Below are positions 54,998-63,958 of a stretch of DNA of 64,000 nucleotides, one piece after another. The stretch spans positions 115,349 through 179,348 of the forward strand of contig NZ_VZDO01000011.1 in NCBI RefSeq assembly GCF_008802405.1, read 5' to 3'. The stretch comes from Plantimonas leprariae (GTDB taxonomy: Bacteria > Pseudomonadota > Alphaproteobacteria > Rhizobiales > Rhizobiaceae). The notes below the pieces were generated by a model that worked only from the letters and a program-made list of their open reading frames with translations, did not search any database and was not told the origin of the DNA. Made by a program: the position numbers and the translations under genes. Numbering within the stretch: position 1 is the first letter of the stretch; every line of letters begins with the position of its first letter.

Positions 54998-55489
54998 TCA
55001 GTCGTCGCGTACAGAGCGAAACTTGTCCATCTTCATGTAATCGAGTGGCAGTTCGGTTGTGTACTTGATCTGCTCCATGGCGAAAGACGAGGACACGTCG
55101 CGGATCTCGATGCGGGCGATGAGCCGCTTGTAGAACGCGTCGTAGGCCGCGATGTCGGGCACGACGACGCGCAACAGGTAATCAACCTGACCGCTCATCC
55201 GGTAGAACTCGACCACCTCCGGAAAGTCGCCAACCACTTCCGAGAACCGCCGCAGCCATTCAGTCGAGTGCGAGTTGGTGCGGATCGCGACGAACACCGT
55301 GACGCCGAGGTTGACGAGGGTCGGGTCGAGCAAGGCGACGCGCCGGCGGATGACGCCGTCCTCTTCCAGCTTCTGAAGTCGCCGCCAGCAGGGGGTGGTC
55401 GACAGGCCGACGCGCTTGGCGACGTCGGAGACCGCCAGCGTCGCGTCCTCCTGCAGAAGCCGCAAAATCTTCTTGTCCAAGCTATCCAT
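54998..55489 (-). CDS. Lrp/AsnC-family transcriptional regulator
   Basis: A 163-residue Lrp-family regulator: LDKKILRLLQEDATLAVSDV, GLSTTPCWRRLQKLEEDGVI (helix-turn-helix), then the RAM domain from VFVAIRTNSHSTEWLRRF to VSSSFAMEQIKYTTELPL. TTPCWRRLQ and the TTELPL end are common in Lrp members controlling amino-acid catabolism. It lies 338 bases upstream of aapJ on the same strand and is a candidate local regulator. Confidence 0.93.
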   Translation of the reverse strand: MDSLDKKILRLLQEDATLAVSDVAKRVGLSTTPCWRRLQKLEEDGVIRRRVALLDPTLVNLGVTVFVAIRTNSHSTEWLRRFSEVVGDFPEVVEFYRMSGQVDYLLRVVVPDIAAYDAFYKRLIARIEIRDVSSSFAMEQIKYTTELPLDYMKMDKFRSVRDD

Positions 55490-55712
55490 GGAACAGGTCG
55501 GGGCGCAATCGTTTCACCTCTCTCGCAGCTTTCATAAAGATATCCCTCGAAGGTGCTATGATTCCGGTTCACGGTCGATAGTATCCGCGTTGCCTTGGCT
55601 GGAAAGCATGGGGTCGCGTCGCTGATGTCGGCAGCGTGTGCTGCCGACCGTGACTTAAATTGTCGTGCGGCGGCCGCGGCGACTGATCGATGACGGCCCC
55701 AAGGATTTCATG

Positions 55713-55730
55713 GCCGCTCCACCGAGCGGC
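55713..55730. terminator. Stem-loop downstream of the peptide-transporter operon, weak terminator
   Basis: GCCGCTC-CACC-GAGCGGC, a perfect 7-base GC stem, 14 bases past the aminotransferase stop on the minus strand. No T-run follows, so factor-independent termination is doubtful. Confidence 0.3.
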
Positions 55731-55743
55731 TCTCGGGTAAACG

Positions 55744-56853
55744 TCAGTCGAACCAGTCGAACGTTTCGGCGGCCGCGGCGACGGCGCCATCGACGTCGGG
55801 GCCGGCGCCGCACCGGCGAAGAGTGAGCCCAAACGCCGTTACGCTGGCGAGCACCGGTTCCCGATCGGCCCGCGAGCCAGTATGATTGATCCGCACCACG
55901 CGACCGCCCGGCTCGCCGATCGCCGCGTCGATTCCGGTCGCGCCGAGCGGAAGCGCATCGAGAAAAGCCGCGCGATCGATCCTGTCCGGCAGCACCGCCG
56001 CCGTCACCAGCGCCGACGCCTCGGCGAGGTTCTCGACCCACGGATCGACGCCGAGCTTCGGCAGGCTCGCGCGTACCGCCCGGGCGGCGCGGTCGTGGCG
56101 GGCGACCGCGGCGTCGATGCCCTCCGCCTCGATCCGCGCCAGCGCCGCGTCGAGCGCGCGGAACTCCAGGGCGGACGGCATGCCGGGAAGCGCGCCGCGG
56201 CCCCGGTCGAGCCAGAGCCGCTTGTGATCCATGAGCGAGAGGATGCTGTCCGCCGTCGCGCCGGGCCGATCCAGAAACGGCCAGACGCGCCGGGCGAGGG
56301 CCACCGCCGACAGGCCGGAGGAGCCGCCCAGCGCCTTCTGCGGACCGATCACCGCGACGTCGACGCCGAGCGCGTCCATGTCGAGGGCGTGCCCGCCGAC
56401 GGAGGCGACGGCGTCGACGATCACCAGCGCGCCGCGCGCCCGGGCGAGCGCCGCGATCTCGGCGAGCGGGTTGAGCATGCCGGTCGCCGACTCGGCATGG
56501 GCGAGTGCGACGGCGTTGATGCCCGTGTCCGCCGCGAACGCGCTCGCGACGGCCTCGATCGCGATCGGACGGCCGGCGACCGCAGGACGAAGATCCGTGA
56601 CGCTCGCGCCGCCGCGCCGCAGCCAGCCCCCGAACAGCGCGCCGTAGGGGCTGGTCGCGATGTTCAGGGCGTGGACCGTCGGCGCGGCGAGGCTGGCGGC
56701 GACCGCTTCCAGCGCGACGATCGCCTCGCCCTGGACGAGAAGGACGTCGCCGCCCGTGCCGAGCAGCGCCGCGATCCGGTCGGCGAGCGTCGCGAAACCG
56801 GACGCGGGGAACGGCGGAACGTCGAGGAACTCGGCTGCGGCGTCTACGGTCAT
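55744..56853 (-). CDS. Class V PLP-dependent aminotransferase
   Basis: A 369-residue fold-type I aminotransferase of the alanine-glyoxylate/pyridoxamine-pyruvate branch: VALAHAESATGMLNPLAEIA, LVIVDAVASVGGHALDMDAL, and the PLP lysine in VIGPQKALGGSSGLSAVAL. The C-terminal RVVRINHTGSRADREPVLAS binds the substrate carboxylate in relatives. ATG 56853 overlaps the preceding ATPase stop. Being the last gene of a peptide/nickel-type transporter operon, it probably processes the imported amino compound; the identity is unknown. Confidence 0.87.
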   Translation of the reverse strand: MTVDAAAEFLDVPPFPASGFATLADRIAALLGTGGDVLLVQGEAIVALEAVAASLAAPTVHALNIATSPYGALFGGWLRRGGASVTDLRPAVAGRPIAIEAVASAFAADTGINAVALAHAESATGMLNPLAEIAALARARGALVIVDAVASVGGHALDMDALGVDVAVIGPQKALGGSSGLSAVALARRVWPFLDRPGATADSILSLMDHKRLWLDRGRGALPGMPSALEFRALDAALARIEAEGIDAAVARHDRAARAVRASLPKLGVDPWVENLAEASALVTAAVLPDRIDRAAFLDALPLGATGIDAAIGEPGGRVVRINHTGSRADREPVLASVTAFGLTLRRCGAGPDVDGAVAAAAETFDWFD

Positions 56854-57644
56854 GGTTTCGCTCCTTCGGCGGGCCGGATCGACGGCACCGCGGCGACCAG
56901 CGCCTTCGCGGTCGCGGATCGCGGGGCAGCGATGAGGCTCGCCGCCGGTCCGGTTTCCATGATGCGCCCCGCGTCCATCACGGCGATGCGGTGCGAGACG
57001 GCCCGCACCACGCCGAGGTCGTGGCTGATGAACAGGTACGCGACGCCCGTGTCCCGCTGGAGCGCGACGAGGAGGTCGAGCAGCCGGCGCCGCACGATGA
57101 CGTCGAGCGCCGACACCGCCTCGTCCAGGACGACGAGCGCCGGCTGCGTGGCGATGGCCCGGGCGATCGCGACGCGCTGGCGCTGGCCGCCGGAAATCTC
57201 GTGCACCGCCCGCGCCGCCAGGTCCGCCGAAAGGCCGACGTTGTCCAGGAGCTCGGCGACCCGGCGGCGGCGGACCGTGGCGGTTCCGAAGCCGTGGATG
57301 CGCAAGGGGTCGTCGACCGCGCTCGCGACCGTCGCGCGCGGGTTGAAGGCGGCGAGCGGGTCCTGGAACACCATGCTCCAGCGCCGCCGCATCCGCCTGA
57401 GGCCGGACCCTTGCAGCTTCAGAAGGTCGTGGCCTTCGAGGAGGAGCGTGCCGCGATCGGGTTCGAGCAGCCGCATGACGACGCGAGCGAGCGTCGACTT
57501 GCCGCTGCCGGAGGGGCCGACGAGCCCGAGCGTTTCGCCGCGCGAAAGCGTGAAGCCGACATCCCGGAGCGCCGCGACCCGGCGGGCGCCGCTGGCGAAA
57601 TCGAGCGACAGCCCGTCGGCTGCAAGGAGAGGCTCGCCCGTCAT
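56850..57644 (-). CDS. Peptide/nickel-type ABC transporter ATPase (DppF/OppF-like)
   Basis: A 264-residue ATPase: Walker A GPSGSGKSTLARVVMRLLE, Q-loop MVFQDPLAAFNPRATV, signature [20 protein letters not shown], Walker B LVVLDEAVSALDV and switch FISHDLGVVRAVSHRI. QDP..AFNPR is typical of OppF/DppF subunits. It overlaps the neighbouring ATPase gene and the aminotransferase gene by 4 bases each. It is the second of two different ATPases, as usual in this family. Confidence 0.93.
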   Translation of the reverse strand: MTGEPLLAADGLSLDFASGARRVAALRDVGFTLSRGETLGLVGPSGSGKSTLARVVMRLLEPDRGTLLLEGHDLLKLQGSGLRRMRRRWSMVFQDPLAAFNPRATVASAVDDPLRIHGFGTATVRRRRVAELLDNVGLSADLAARAVHEISGGQRQRVAIARAIATQPALVVLDEAVSALDVIVRRRLLDLLVALQRDTGVAYLFISHDLGVVRAVSHRIAVMDAGRIMETGPAASLIAAPRSATAKALVAAVPSIRPAEGAKP

Positions 57645-58432
57645 CCGGCGAGCCCGGCGCCGACGAGCGGCAGAGTTTGCAGGTCGAGGTGAGCCGCGAG
57701 CAGCGCCTTCGCGTAAGGAGATCGCGGCGCCGCGAGGACCGTGTCGGTCGGCCCGTCCTCCACGATGCGGCCCTCCTTGAGGACGATGACGCGGTCGGCG
57801 AGTTGCGGAGCCAGGGCGAGGTCGTGGGTGATCGCGACGAGCGTCGTCCCGTTTTCTTGCACGAGACGGCGGAGGAGCGCGACGATCCCGGCCTGCACCA
57901 GGGTGTCGAGGGCGCTGGTCGCCTCGTCGGCGACGAGGAGGCTCGGCCGGGCCGCGAGCGCTGCGGCAAGAGCGATGCGCTGGCGCTGCCCGCCGGATAA
58001 CCGGTGCGGGAACCCGCGCGCGGCGCGGGGCGGATCGGGAATGCCGACGGCCGCGAGCAGGGCCTCGGCCTCCGCGGCGGCTTCGCGCCGGCCGATGCGC
58101 CGATGCGCCCGCACGACCTCGGCGAGCTGCGCGCCGACGCGCATCACCGGGTCGAGGCTCGCCGACGGGTCCTGGAAGACGAGGCCAATGTCGCGGCCGG
58201 GAACCGGAGCGCGGCCGGGAAGGCGCCAGTCGATCCGTCCCGAAACCGTCGCCGAGGGCGGCAGGAGGCCGGCGAGCGCGAGGGCCAGCGTCGACTTGCC
58301 GGAGCCGCTCTCGCCGATCACCGCGACGCGCTCACCTGGCCCGATGTCGAGGTCGACGTCCTGAAGGGCAGGCCTTGCCGCCCCGGCATAGCCGACGCCG
58401 AGACCCCGGATCGCGACGAACGGCGCGGTCAC
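57641..58432 (-). CDS. Peptide/nickel-type ABC transporter ATPase (DppD/OppD-like)
   Basis: A 263-residue ATPase: Walker A GESGSGKSTLALALAGLL, Q-loop LVFQDPSASLDPVMRVG, signature [20 protein letters not shown], Walker B LLVADEATSALDTLV and switch AITHDLALAPQLADRV. It overlaps the permease upstream (58429-58432) and the second ATPase downstream by 4 bases, so the five downstream genes form one coupled run. Confidence 0.93.
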   Translation of the reverse strand: MTAPFVAIRGLGVGYAGAARPALQDVDLDIGPGERVAVIGESGSGKSTLALALAGLLPPSATVSGRIDWRLPGRAPVPGRDIGLVFQDPSASLDPVMRVGAQLAEVVRAHRRIGRREAAAEAEALLAAVGIPDPPRAARGFPHRLSGGQRQRIALAAALAARPSLLVADEATSALDTLVQAGIVALLRRLVQENGTTLVAITHDLALAPQLADRVIVLKEGRIVEDGPTDTVLAAPRSPYAKALLAAHLDLQTLPLVGAGLAG

Positions 58433-59262
58433 GCCCGGATCCGTCTCGACGAGAGCGCTTCCGTCAGGCCCTCGCCGAACAGGTAGACGCCGACGACGGT
58501 GGCGACGAGCAGGAGGCCGGGCAGGATCGACAGGCTCGGGGCCGAGCGGAGCACCGTGCGCCCTTCGGCGATCATGCCGCCCCAGGTGACGCGGTTCGGG
58601 TCGCCGAAGCCGAGGAACGAGAGAGCGGCTTCCGTCAGCACCGCACCCGCCACGATCACCGCGGACAGCGCCAGAACCGGCGGCAGCGCGTTCGGCAGCA
58701 CCTCACGGAACGCGATGCCGAGCGGATGCATGCCCGCGACCGCGGCGTTGGCGACGTAGTCCCGCTCGCGGATCGAAAGCACCTCCGCTCGTGCGACCCG
58801 CGCCGGCCCCGTCCAGGCGCCGAGCGCGATCGCGCCCACCACGGCGGGCAGCGAGGCGCCTGCGACGCTGACGAAGGCCAGCGACAGGAGAAAGGCCGGC
58901 ACCGTCTGGAACGCGTCGACGATCCGCATCAGCGCCGCCCCGGCGAGGTTGCCGGCAAGACCCGCCAGCGTGCCGACGAGCGAACCGAGGCTCAAGCTCG
59001 CCACGGCCGCGGCGAGGCCCACCAGCAGCGACGTCCGCGCCCCGTGGGCGAGGCCGGCGGCGACGTCCCGCCCGAGCCGGTCCGTGCCGAGCGGAAACGT
59101 GCCATCGGCGAAGGGCGGCACGAGGGCTGGTCCGGCGATCCGCTGCGGATCGCCCGGGAAGAGCAGCGGCGCGGCGAGGGCGAGAGCGGCGAGGGCGAGG
59201 AGGATCGCCGCGCCCGCGAGGCCCTCGGGCGAGCCGGCGAAGCGCCGTGCCGCCGCGCTCAC
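58429..59262 (-). CDS. Peptide/nickel-type ABC transporter permease (DppC-like)
   Basis: A 277-residue permease: HPLGTD-type motif as TFPLGTDRLGRDVAAGLAHG, helical DAFQTVPAFLLSLAFVSVAG, the EAA loop ANAAVAGMHPLGIAFREVLP-N, and LTEAALSFLGFGDPNRVTWG. The start is GTG 59262 (GTGA overlap with the DppB-like gene); the frame stays open upstream only as shadow. Confidence 0.92.
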   Translation of the reverse strand: MSAAARRFAGSPEGLAGAAILLALAALALAAPLLFPGDPQRIAGPALVPPFADGTFPLGTDRLGRDVAAGLAHGARTSLLVGLAAAVASLSLGSLVGTLAGLAGNLAGAALMRIVDAFQTVPAFLLSLAFVSVAGASLPAVVGAIALGAWTGPARVARAEVLSIRERDYVANAAVAGMHPLGIAFREVLPNALPPVLALSAVIVAGAVLTEAALSFLGFGDPNRVTWGGMIAEGRTVLRSAPSLSILPGLLLVATVVGVYLFGEGLTEALSSRRIRA

Positions 59263-60248
59263 GGGAACCGCGTCCGCCCGCCGACGCGCGGATCGAGCGC
59301 CGCATAGGCGAGGTCCACCGCGGCGTTGATGAAGAAGACGAACACGGCGCTGAGGAGAACGACGCCCATCAGCAGCGGCGTATCGCGCGCCGCGACGGCT
59401 TCCGCGGCAAGTCGGCCGAGGCCAGGCACGGCGAAGACGCTCTCCACCACGACGCTGCCGCCAAGCATCGCGGCGGCCTGCAGGCCGAGCACGGTCACCA
59501 GCGGCAGGAGGGCGTTGCGGGCGACATGGCGCAGCACGATGCGCGGGCGGCCGATCCCGCGCGCCCTCGCGGCCAGCACGAAGTCCTCGCGCCACACCTC
59601 GCCCATGCCGGCCCGCATCACGCGAAGATAGAGCGCGAAGTAGACGAGCCCGAGGGCCAGAACCGGCAGCACCAGGTGGCGGGCGACGTCGGCCGCTCGG
59701 TCGAGACCAGTCTTGCCGGAAGCGATCGTCTCGATGCCGCTGAGCGGCAGCCAGCGCAGGCGCACGCCGAAGACCAGCACGAGCACGAGGCTTAGCCAGA
59801 AGCTCGGCACGGCGGTGAGCGCCAGCGAGCCGATCGAAAGGGCACGGTCGCGGACCGAGCCCGGTCGCGCCCCGGCGACAATGCCGAGCGCGCTTCCGAG
59901 GCCGAAGGACAGGGCGAGCGCGCCGCCCATCAGAAGCAGCGTGTTGGGGAGCCGTTCCAGGACGACGTCGACCACCGGCCGGCGGAAGGCGAGCGACCAG
60001 CCGAGGTCGCCGCGCGCGAGGCCGCCGAGGTAGAGCGCGAGGCGTGCGAGCATCGACCGGTCAAGCCCCCAGCTCTCCCGCAGCGCCGCCAGCGCGCCCG
60101 GATCGCCGCCGCCGATTGACAGGAAGTAGGCGCCGGCGGCGTCGCCCGGCGCGGCCTCGAGGAGCAGGAACGTGCCGACCGCGACGATGCCGAGCACGAC
60201 GAGGCCGCCGCCGAGACGCCGGAGCAGAAAGGCCGAAACGCGCTTCAC
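59259..60248 (-). CDS. Peptide/nickel-type ABC transporter permease (DppB-like)
   Basis: A 329-residue permease: the N-terminal VSAFLLRRLGGGLVVLGIVA, RESWGLDRSMLARLALYLGG, GDLGWSLAFRRPVVDVVLER, then the EAA loop AARARGIGRPRIVLRHVARN and VESVFAVPGLGRLAAEAVAA. The start is GTG 60248, about 40 bases after the substrate-binding protein gene. Confidence 0.92.
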   Translation of the reverse strand: MKRVSAFLLRRLGGGLVVLGIVAVGTFLLLEAAPGDAAGAYFLSIGGGDPGALAALRESWGLDRSMLARLALYLGGLARGDLGWSLAFRRPVVDVVLERLPNTLLLMGGALALSFGLGSALGIVAGARPGSVRDRALSIGSLALTAVPSFWLSLVLVLVFGVRLRWLPLSGIETIASGKTGLDRAADVARHLVLPVLALGLVYFALYLRVMRAGMGEVWREDFVLAARARGIGRPRIVLRHVARNALLPLVTVLGLQAAAMLGGSVVVESVFAVPGLGRLAAEAVAARDTPLLMGVVLLSAVFVFFINAAVDLAYAALDPRVGGRTRFP

Positions 60249-60289
60249 GCCGCTCGAGCTACCATGCGGACGCGAGCCGACGGAAGCCG

Positions 60290-61900
60290 TCAGCTCTCCT
60301 CCACCGAGGCGTCGGACCAGTTCGACACCGCCCAGCGCGGGTTCGTCGCGACGTTCTTCACCGTGTCGCGGGCGACCGTGATGAAGCTCCATTCGGCGAC
60401 GTTGATTAGCGGCAGGTCCTCGCCGACGAGGCGCTGAAAGTCGCGGTAGAGCGCGGTGCGGTCCGCCTCGACGACCGTCCGGGCGGCCTTGTCGATCACC
60501 GCGTCGAGCGCGGGGTTCGCGTAGCCACCCTGGTTGGAGAACGGAACGCCGGCCGGGGTGCCGCTCCGGACGAGAACGGTGGTCGAGATGGCGGGATCGC
60601 CACGCCAGACGGGCGGGCCGACCGCGAGGTCGAAGGCATGGTCCGTATAGACCGCCTGCTGGTGGGCGGCGGCGTCGTTGTTGACGATTTGGGCGTCGAT
60701 CCCGACCGCGGCGAGCGCTTGGCGGAGGTAGTCGCCGAACTGCCGCGTCTCGTTGAAGTAGGGGGCCGGCAGCAGCTTCAGCGCGAAGCGGGTGCCGCCG
60801 GGCCCGCGCTTGTAGCCCGCCTCGTCGAGCAGCGCCTCGGCCGCCTTCGGTTCGAACGGATATTGCGGCGTGGCGGGATCGTAGAACTGCCGGTCGTTCC
60901 GCGGCACCGGCCCGGTCGCGGCTGCGGCGTAGCCGAGGAAGATGGTCTTCACCACGAAGTCCCTGTCGATCGCGTGGGCGATCGCCCGGCGGACCCGGAC
61001 GTCGGCGAGCTCCTGCCGCCGATGGTTGATCTCCACCACGAGCTGGTAGGTCAGCGCCTCGTAACCCTTCGACACGACCACGATGCCGGGCACCTCCGAG
61101 ATGCGCTTCAGGTCGGCGAGCGGCACGGCGGAGAAGGCGGCGAGCTGGATCTCCTCGCCCTCCAGCGCGCCGGCCGCCGCGCTCCGATCGGGCAGGACGC
61201 GGTAGACGATCTCGCTCAAGTGCGGCGCGCCCTTCTCCCAATAGTCGTCGTTGCGCGTCAGCCGGTAGTATTCTCCCGGCCGGTGCTCGGCGAACCGGAA
61301 CGGCCCCGTGCCGACGAGCCGCTCGTTGGCGGGGTTCGCCTCGATGTCGCCTCCCTCGAACACGTGCCGGGGCAGGACGTGCGAGATCACCGGCAGCGCG
61401 TTGCGCAGGAGCTGGAACGGCGTCGGCTCGCTGAAGCGGAACACGGCCGTCCGCTCGTCCGGCGTGTCGACCGCAGCCAAGTTCTTCAGGATGCCGCGGC
61501 CGAGGTTCTGCAGCGGCTTCCAGACCGTCATGGCGGAGAATGCGACATCCGCCGCCGTGAACGGCTTACCGTCGTGCCACCGGACGTTCTCGCGCAGGGT
61601 GAAGGTGGTCGACAGGCCGTCGTCGGAGCCCTTCCAGCCCGTCGCCAGGAGCGGCTTCAGCCCGTCCGGCCCGTCGTAGGACGCCTCGGCGAGCTGCTCG
61701 ATCACCTTGCTCGCGACGAAGAACACGCCGTTCGACGCGACGATCGCCGGGTTGAGGTTGCGCGGTTCCGAGTCGGCGGCGACAACCAGGCGACCAGATG
61801 TCCCCTCCGCCGCGAAGGCGTGGCGGCCGAACGGCGCCGCGGCCAGGAGGAGAGATGTCGCCTGCAGGACCGCCCGGCGGTCGACGATTGAACGGGACAT
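60290..61900 (-). CDS. Peptide/nickel-type ABC transporter substrate-binding protein (SBP_bac_5)
   Basis: A 536-residue exported binding protein of family 5. The signal (DRRAVLQATSLLLAAAPFGR, Tat-like arginine pair, cleavage near AFAAE) precedes LVVAADSEPRNLNPAIVASN, the FTLRENVRWHDGKPFTAADV block and LVGTGPFRFAEHRPGEYYRL. ATG 61900 is preferred to 61963 because the signal peptide starts there and GGGAG lies upstream. It is the first gene of a six-gene transporter-aminotransferase operon. Confidence 0.92.
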   Translation of the reverse strand: MSRSIVDRRAVLQATSLLLAAAPFGRHAFAAEGTSGRLVVAADSEPRNLNPAIVASNGVFFVASKVIEQLAEASYDGPDGLKPLLATGWKGSDDGLSTTFTLRENVRWHDGKPFTAADVAFSAMTVWKPLQNLGRGILKNLAAVDTPDERTAVFRFSEPTPFQLLRNALPVISHVLPRHVFEGGDIEANPANERLVGTGPFRFAEHRPGEYYRLTRNDDYWEKGAPHLSEIVYRVLPDRSAAAGALEGEEIQLAAFSAVPLADLKRISEVPGIVVVSKGYEALTYQLVVEINHRRQELADVRVRRAIAHAIDRDFVVKTIFLGYAAAATGPVPRNDRQFYDPATPQYPFEPKAAEALLDEAGYKRGPGGTRFALKLLPAPYFNETRQFGDYLRQALAAVGIDAQIVNNDAAAHQQAVYTDHAFDLAVGPPVWRGDPAISTTVLVRSGTPAGVPFSNQGGYANPALDAVIDKAARTVVEADRTALYRDFQRLVGEDLPLINVAEWSFITVARDTVKNVATNPRWAVSNWSDASVEES

Positions 61901-61918
61901 CGTACGCTCCCTTCGTTG

Positions 61919-61933
61919 GATGCCGCTGGCATC
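61919..61933. promoter_or_regulatory. Inverted repeat upstream of the peptide-transporter operon
   Basis: GATGCC-GCT-GGCATC, perfect 6-base arms, 19-33 bases upstream of the first gene's ATG and just 5' of its ribosome site. It is a candidate repressor operator; no regulator gene is adjacent. Confidence 0.4.
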
Positions 61934-62061
61934 TACGCGGTTCCGTGGTGCGGAAGCCAGCACTTGCTTGTCTGCGCCGCGTGACGGACGGCGCTGGTGA
62001 GTCCGAGGCTGCCGAGCCGCTTAAGCTGGGTACGGTTGCGGGCTACATCCGCAAATCGCCC

Positions 62062-62247
62062 TTACCCACCGTGGCGGGGAAACGCGTGGCAGCGCAGTGC
62101 GCAGTCGATCTGTGCTGCCGTGACGCCGAGTTCACCCGAGATCGTACGGTAGCTCTCGCCGGCGTCGATCATCGCGACGATGCGCGCCTGCCGCATCCGG
62201 TCGAGTGGCGTCCCCGCCGCCCTCCTTCCTTTCAAGAACCGCAACAT
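62062..62247 (-). CDS. Small putative helix-turn-helix protein (61 aa)
   Basis: A 61-residue basic protein from ATG 62247. Residues ~18-50 (MRQARIVAMIDAGESYRTIS, then GELGVTAAQI) read like a resolvase/homeodomain-like helix-turn-helix. It ends in an arginine/histidine-rich tail. The frame is open upstream into tauC, but that part is shadow. It follows the TauC-type permease by 56 bases on the same strand. No clear family; it may be a remnant of a larger DNA-binding protein. Confidence 0.5.
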   Translation of the reverse strand: MLRFLKGRRAAGTPLDRMRQARIVAMIDAGESYRTISGELGVTAAQIDCALRCHAFPRHGG

Positions 62248-62303
62248 CTTGCGTCCTGACCTTGCTTTCGATTCGGGGCCTGTCGCTGAAGGCCCGAAGG
62301 TCG

Positions 62304-63173
62304 TCAGCCTTTGCCGCGCCACGGCACGAGCTTTCGCTCGGCGAGGCGCATCAGGAGGGTGAAGCCGAAGGCGAGCGCCGCGATGATGACGATGCCGACG
62401 AACACGACATCGGTGGCGAGGAAGTGCGAGGCCGACATCACCATGAAGCCGATGCCGCGCGTCGAGGCGATGAGCTCGGCCGCGACCAGCGTCGACCAGC
62501 CGACGCCGAGCGCGATGCGGATGCCGGTCAGGATCTCCGGCAGGGCGGAGGGCAGCACGACGTCGAGGAAGAGCTGGCGCCGCGTGGCTCCCAGCGTCAG
62601 CGCGCCGTTCACCCGCTCGATCGGCAGCGCGCGCACGCCCGCCTGCGCCGACAGGCAGATCGGCGCGAACATCGCCAGCACCAGGAGCGTGATCTTCGAC
62701 GTCTCGCCGATGCCGAGCCAGATAATCATCAGCGGCAGGTAGGCGAGCGGCGGCAGCGGCCAGTAGAACTCGATCGGCACGTCGAAGACGCCCTTGGCGA
62801 AGCGGTTGAGGCCCATCAGCAGCCCGAGCGGCACGCCGACGGAGGTGGCGATCAGCGCGGCCGAGACGATACGGGTCAGGCTCGCCGAGACGTGTTCCCA
62901 CAGCGAGGCGCCGGCGTAGCCATCCTGTGCCACCAGCAAGCCTTGCGTCCAGACTTCCTCCGGGCTTGGCAGGAACAGCGGCGACACGAGGCCGAGACGC
63001 GACACCAGCCACCACAGGCCGAGCAGCACGACCGCCGTCGCGAGGCTGATCGCCCGCGTCGGACGACCTTCCGCGCCGAAGCCGTGCGGGCGCACGAGCC
63101 GGGGCGGGGGCGCCGCGGCCTCGGCGGCGGCAGGTTCGGTGCCGGAGATCGAGGGATGCGCGATGTCGGTCAT
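62304..63173 (-). CDS. NitT/TauT-family ABC transporter permease (TauC/SsuC-like)
   Basis: A 289-residue permease of the taurine/sulfonate/nitrate family: [40 protein letters not shown], the EAA loop [20 protein letters not shown], and [20 protein letters not shown]. The IGFMVMSA segment is close to TauC. ATG 63173 overlaps the ATPase stop (63170). The substrate could be taurine or another sulfonate, but members also carry nitrate or pyrimidines, and the binding protein gene is not in the window. Confidence 0.9.
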   Translation of the reverse strand: MTDIAHPSISGTEPAAAEAAAPPPRLVRPHGFGAEGRPTRAISLATAVVLLGLWWLVSRLGLVSPLFLPSPEEVWTQGLLVAQDGYAGASLWEHVSASLTRIVSAALIATSVGVPLGLLMGLNRFAKGVFDVPIEFYWPLPPLAYLPLMIIWLGIGETSKITLLVLAMFAPICLSAQAGVRALPIERVNGALTLGATRRQLFLDVVLPSALPEILTGIRIALGVGWSTLVAAELIASTRGIGFMVMSASHFLATDVVFVGIVIIAALAFGFTLLMRLAERKLVPWRGKG

Positions 63174-63958
63174 GCCGCGAGGCTCCGCGCTTCGGATCGA
63201 TGGATGATGGCGCGGATCTCCTCGCCGAGAGCCATGAACTCCTTCTCGGCCTTGACGGCGTGCGGTTCGCCGTCTCGCGCGAAGCGTTCGACAAAGCTTG
63301 TCGGGAAGCGCGCGACGATCCGGCCCGGCCGCGGCGACATCACCACGACCTCGGTGCCGAGCAGGAGCGCCTCGTCGATCGAATGGGTGATGAAGAAGAT
63401 ACGCTTGCCCGTTTCGCGCCAGATGCGCACGAGCAGTTCCTGCATCGTCTCGCGCGTCAGGCTGTCCAGCGCGCCGAACGGCTCGTCCATCAGGAGGATC
63501 TCGGGGTCGGTCGCCAGCGCCCGCGCGATGCCGGCGCGCTGTCGCATGCCGCCGGAGAGCTCGTAGGGATAGGCGCGCTCGAAGTCGGCCAAGCCGACGA
63601 GGCCGAGCAGTTCCTCGGCTCTCGCCCGACGCTCCGCGCGCTTGACGCCGGCGAACTTGAGGCCCAGCGCGACATTGTCGAGAACCGTCCTCCAGGGCAG
63701 GAGCGTGTCCTTCTGGAACACGACGCCCCGGTCGGCGCCGGGGCCCGCGACGGGCGAGCCGTTCAGCGTGATCGCGCCGCTCGAAACGGGGAGGAAGCCG
63801 GCGATGGCGTTGAGCAGGCTCGACTTGCCGCAGCCCGACGTGCCGAGCGCCACCACGAAGCCGCGCTCGGGAATCTCCAGCGAGACGCGGTCCAGCGCGT
63901 GGATCGCGCGTCCGTCGCGGCCGGCGAAATAGATGCTGACGTCGTCGACCTTGAGCAA
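63170..63958 (-). CDS. NitT/TauT-family ABC transporter ATPase (TauB-like)
   Basis: A 262-residue ATPase: Walker [20 protein letters not shown]-loop [14 protein letters not shown], signature [20 protein letters not shown], Walker [17 protein letters not shown] and switch [26 protein letters not shown] is characteristic of TauB. The start is TTG 63958 behind GGAAGCGAG. Its binding-protein partner is expected to the right of the window. Confidence 0.92.
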   Translation of the reverse strand: MLKVDDVSIYFAGRDGRAIHALDRVSLEIPERGFVVALGTSGCGKSSLLNAIAGFLPVSSGAITLNGSPVAGPGADRGVVFQKDTLLPWRTVLDNVALGLKFAGVKRAERRARAEELLGLVGLADFERAYPYELSGGMRQRAGIARALATDPEILLMDEPFGALDSLTRETMQELLVRIWRETGKRIFFITHSIDEALLLGTEVVVMSPRPGRIVARFPTSFVERFARDGEPHAVKAEKEFMALGEEIRAIIHRSEARSLAA

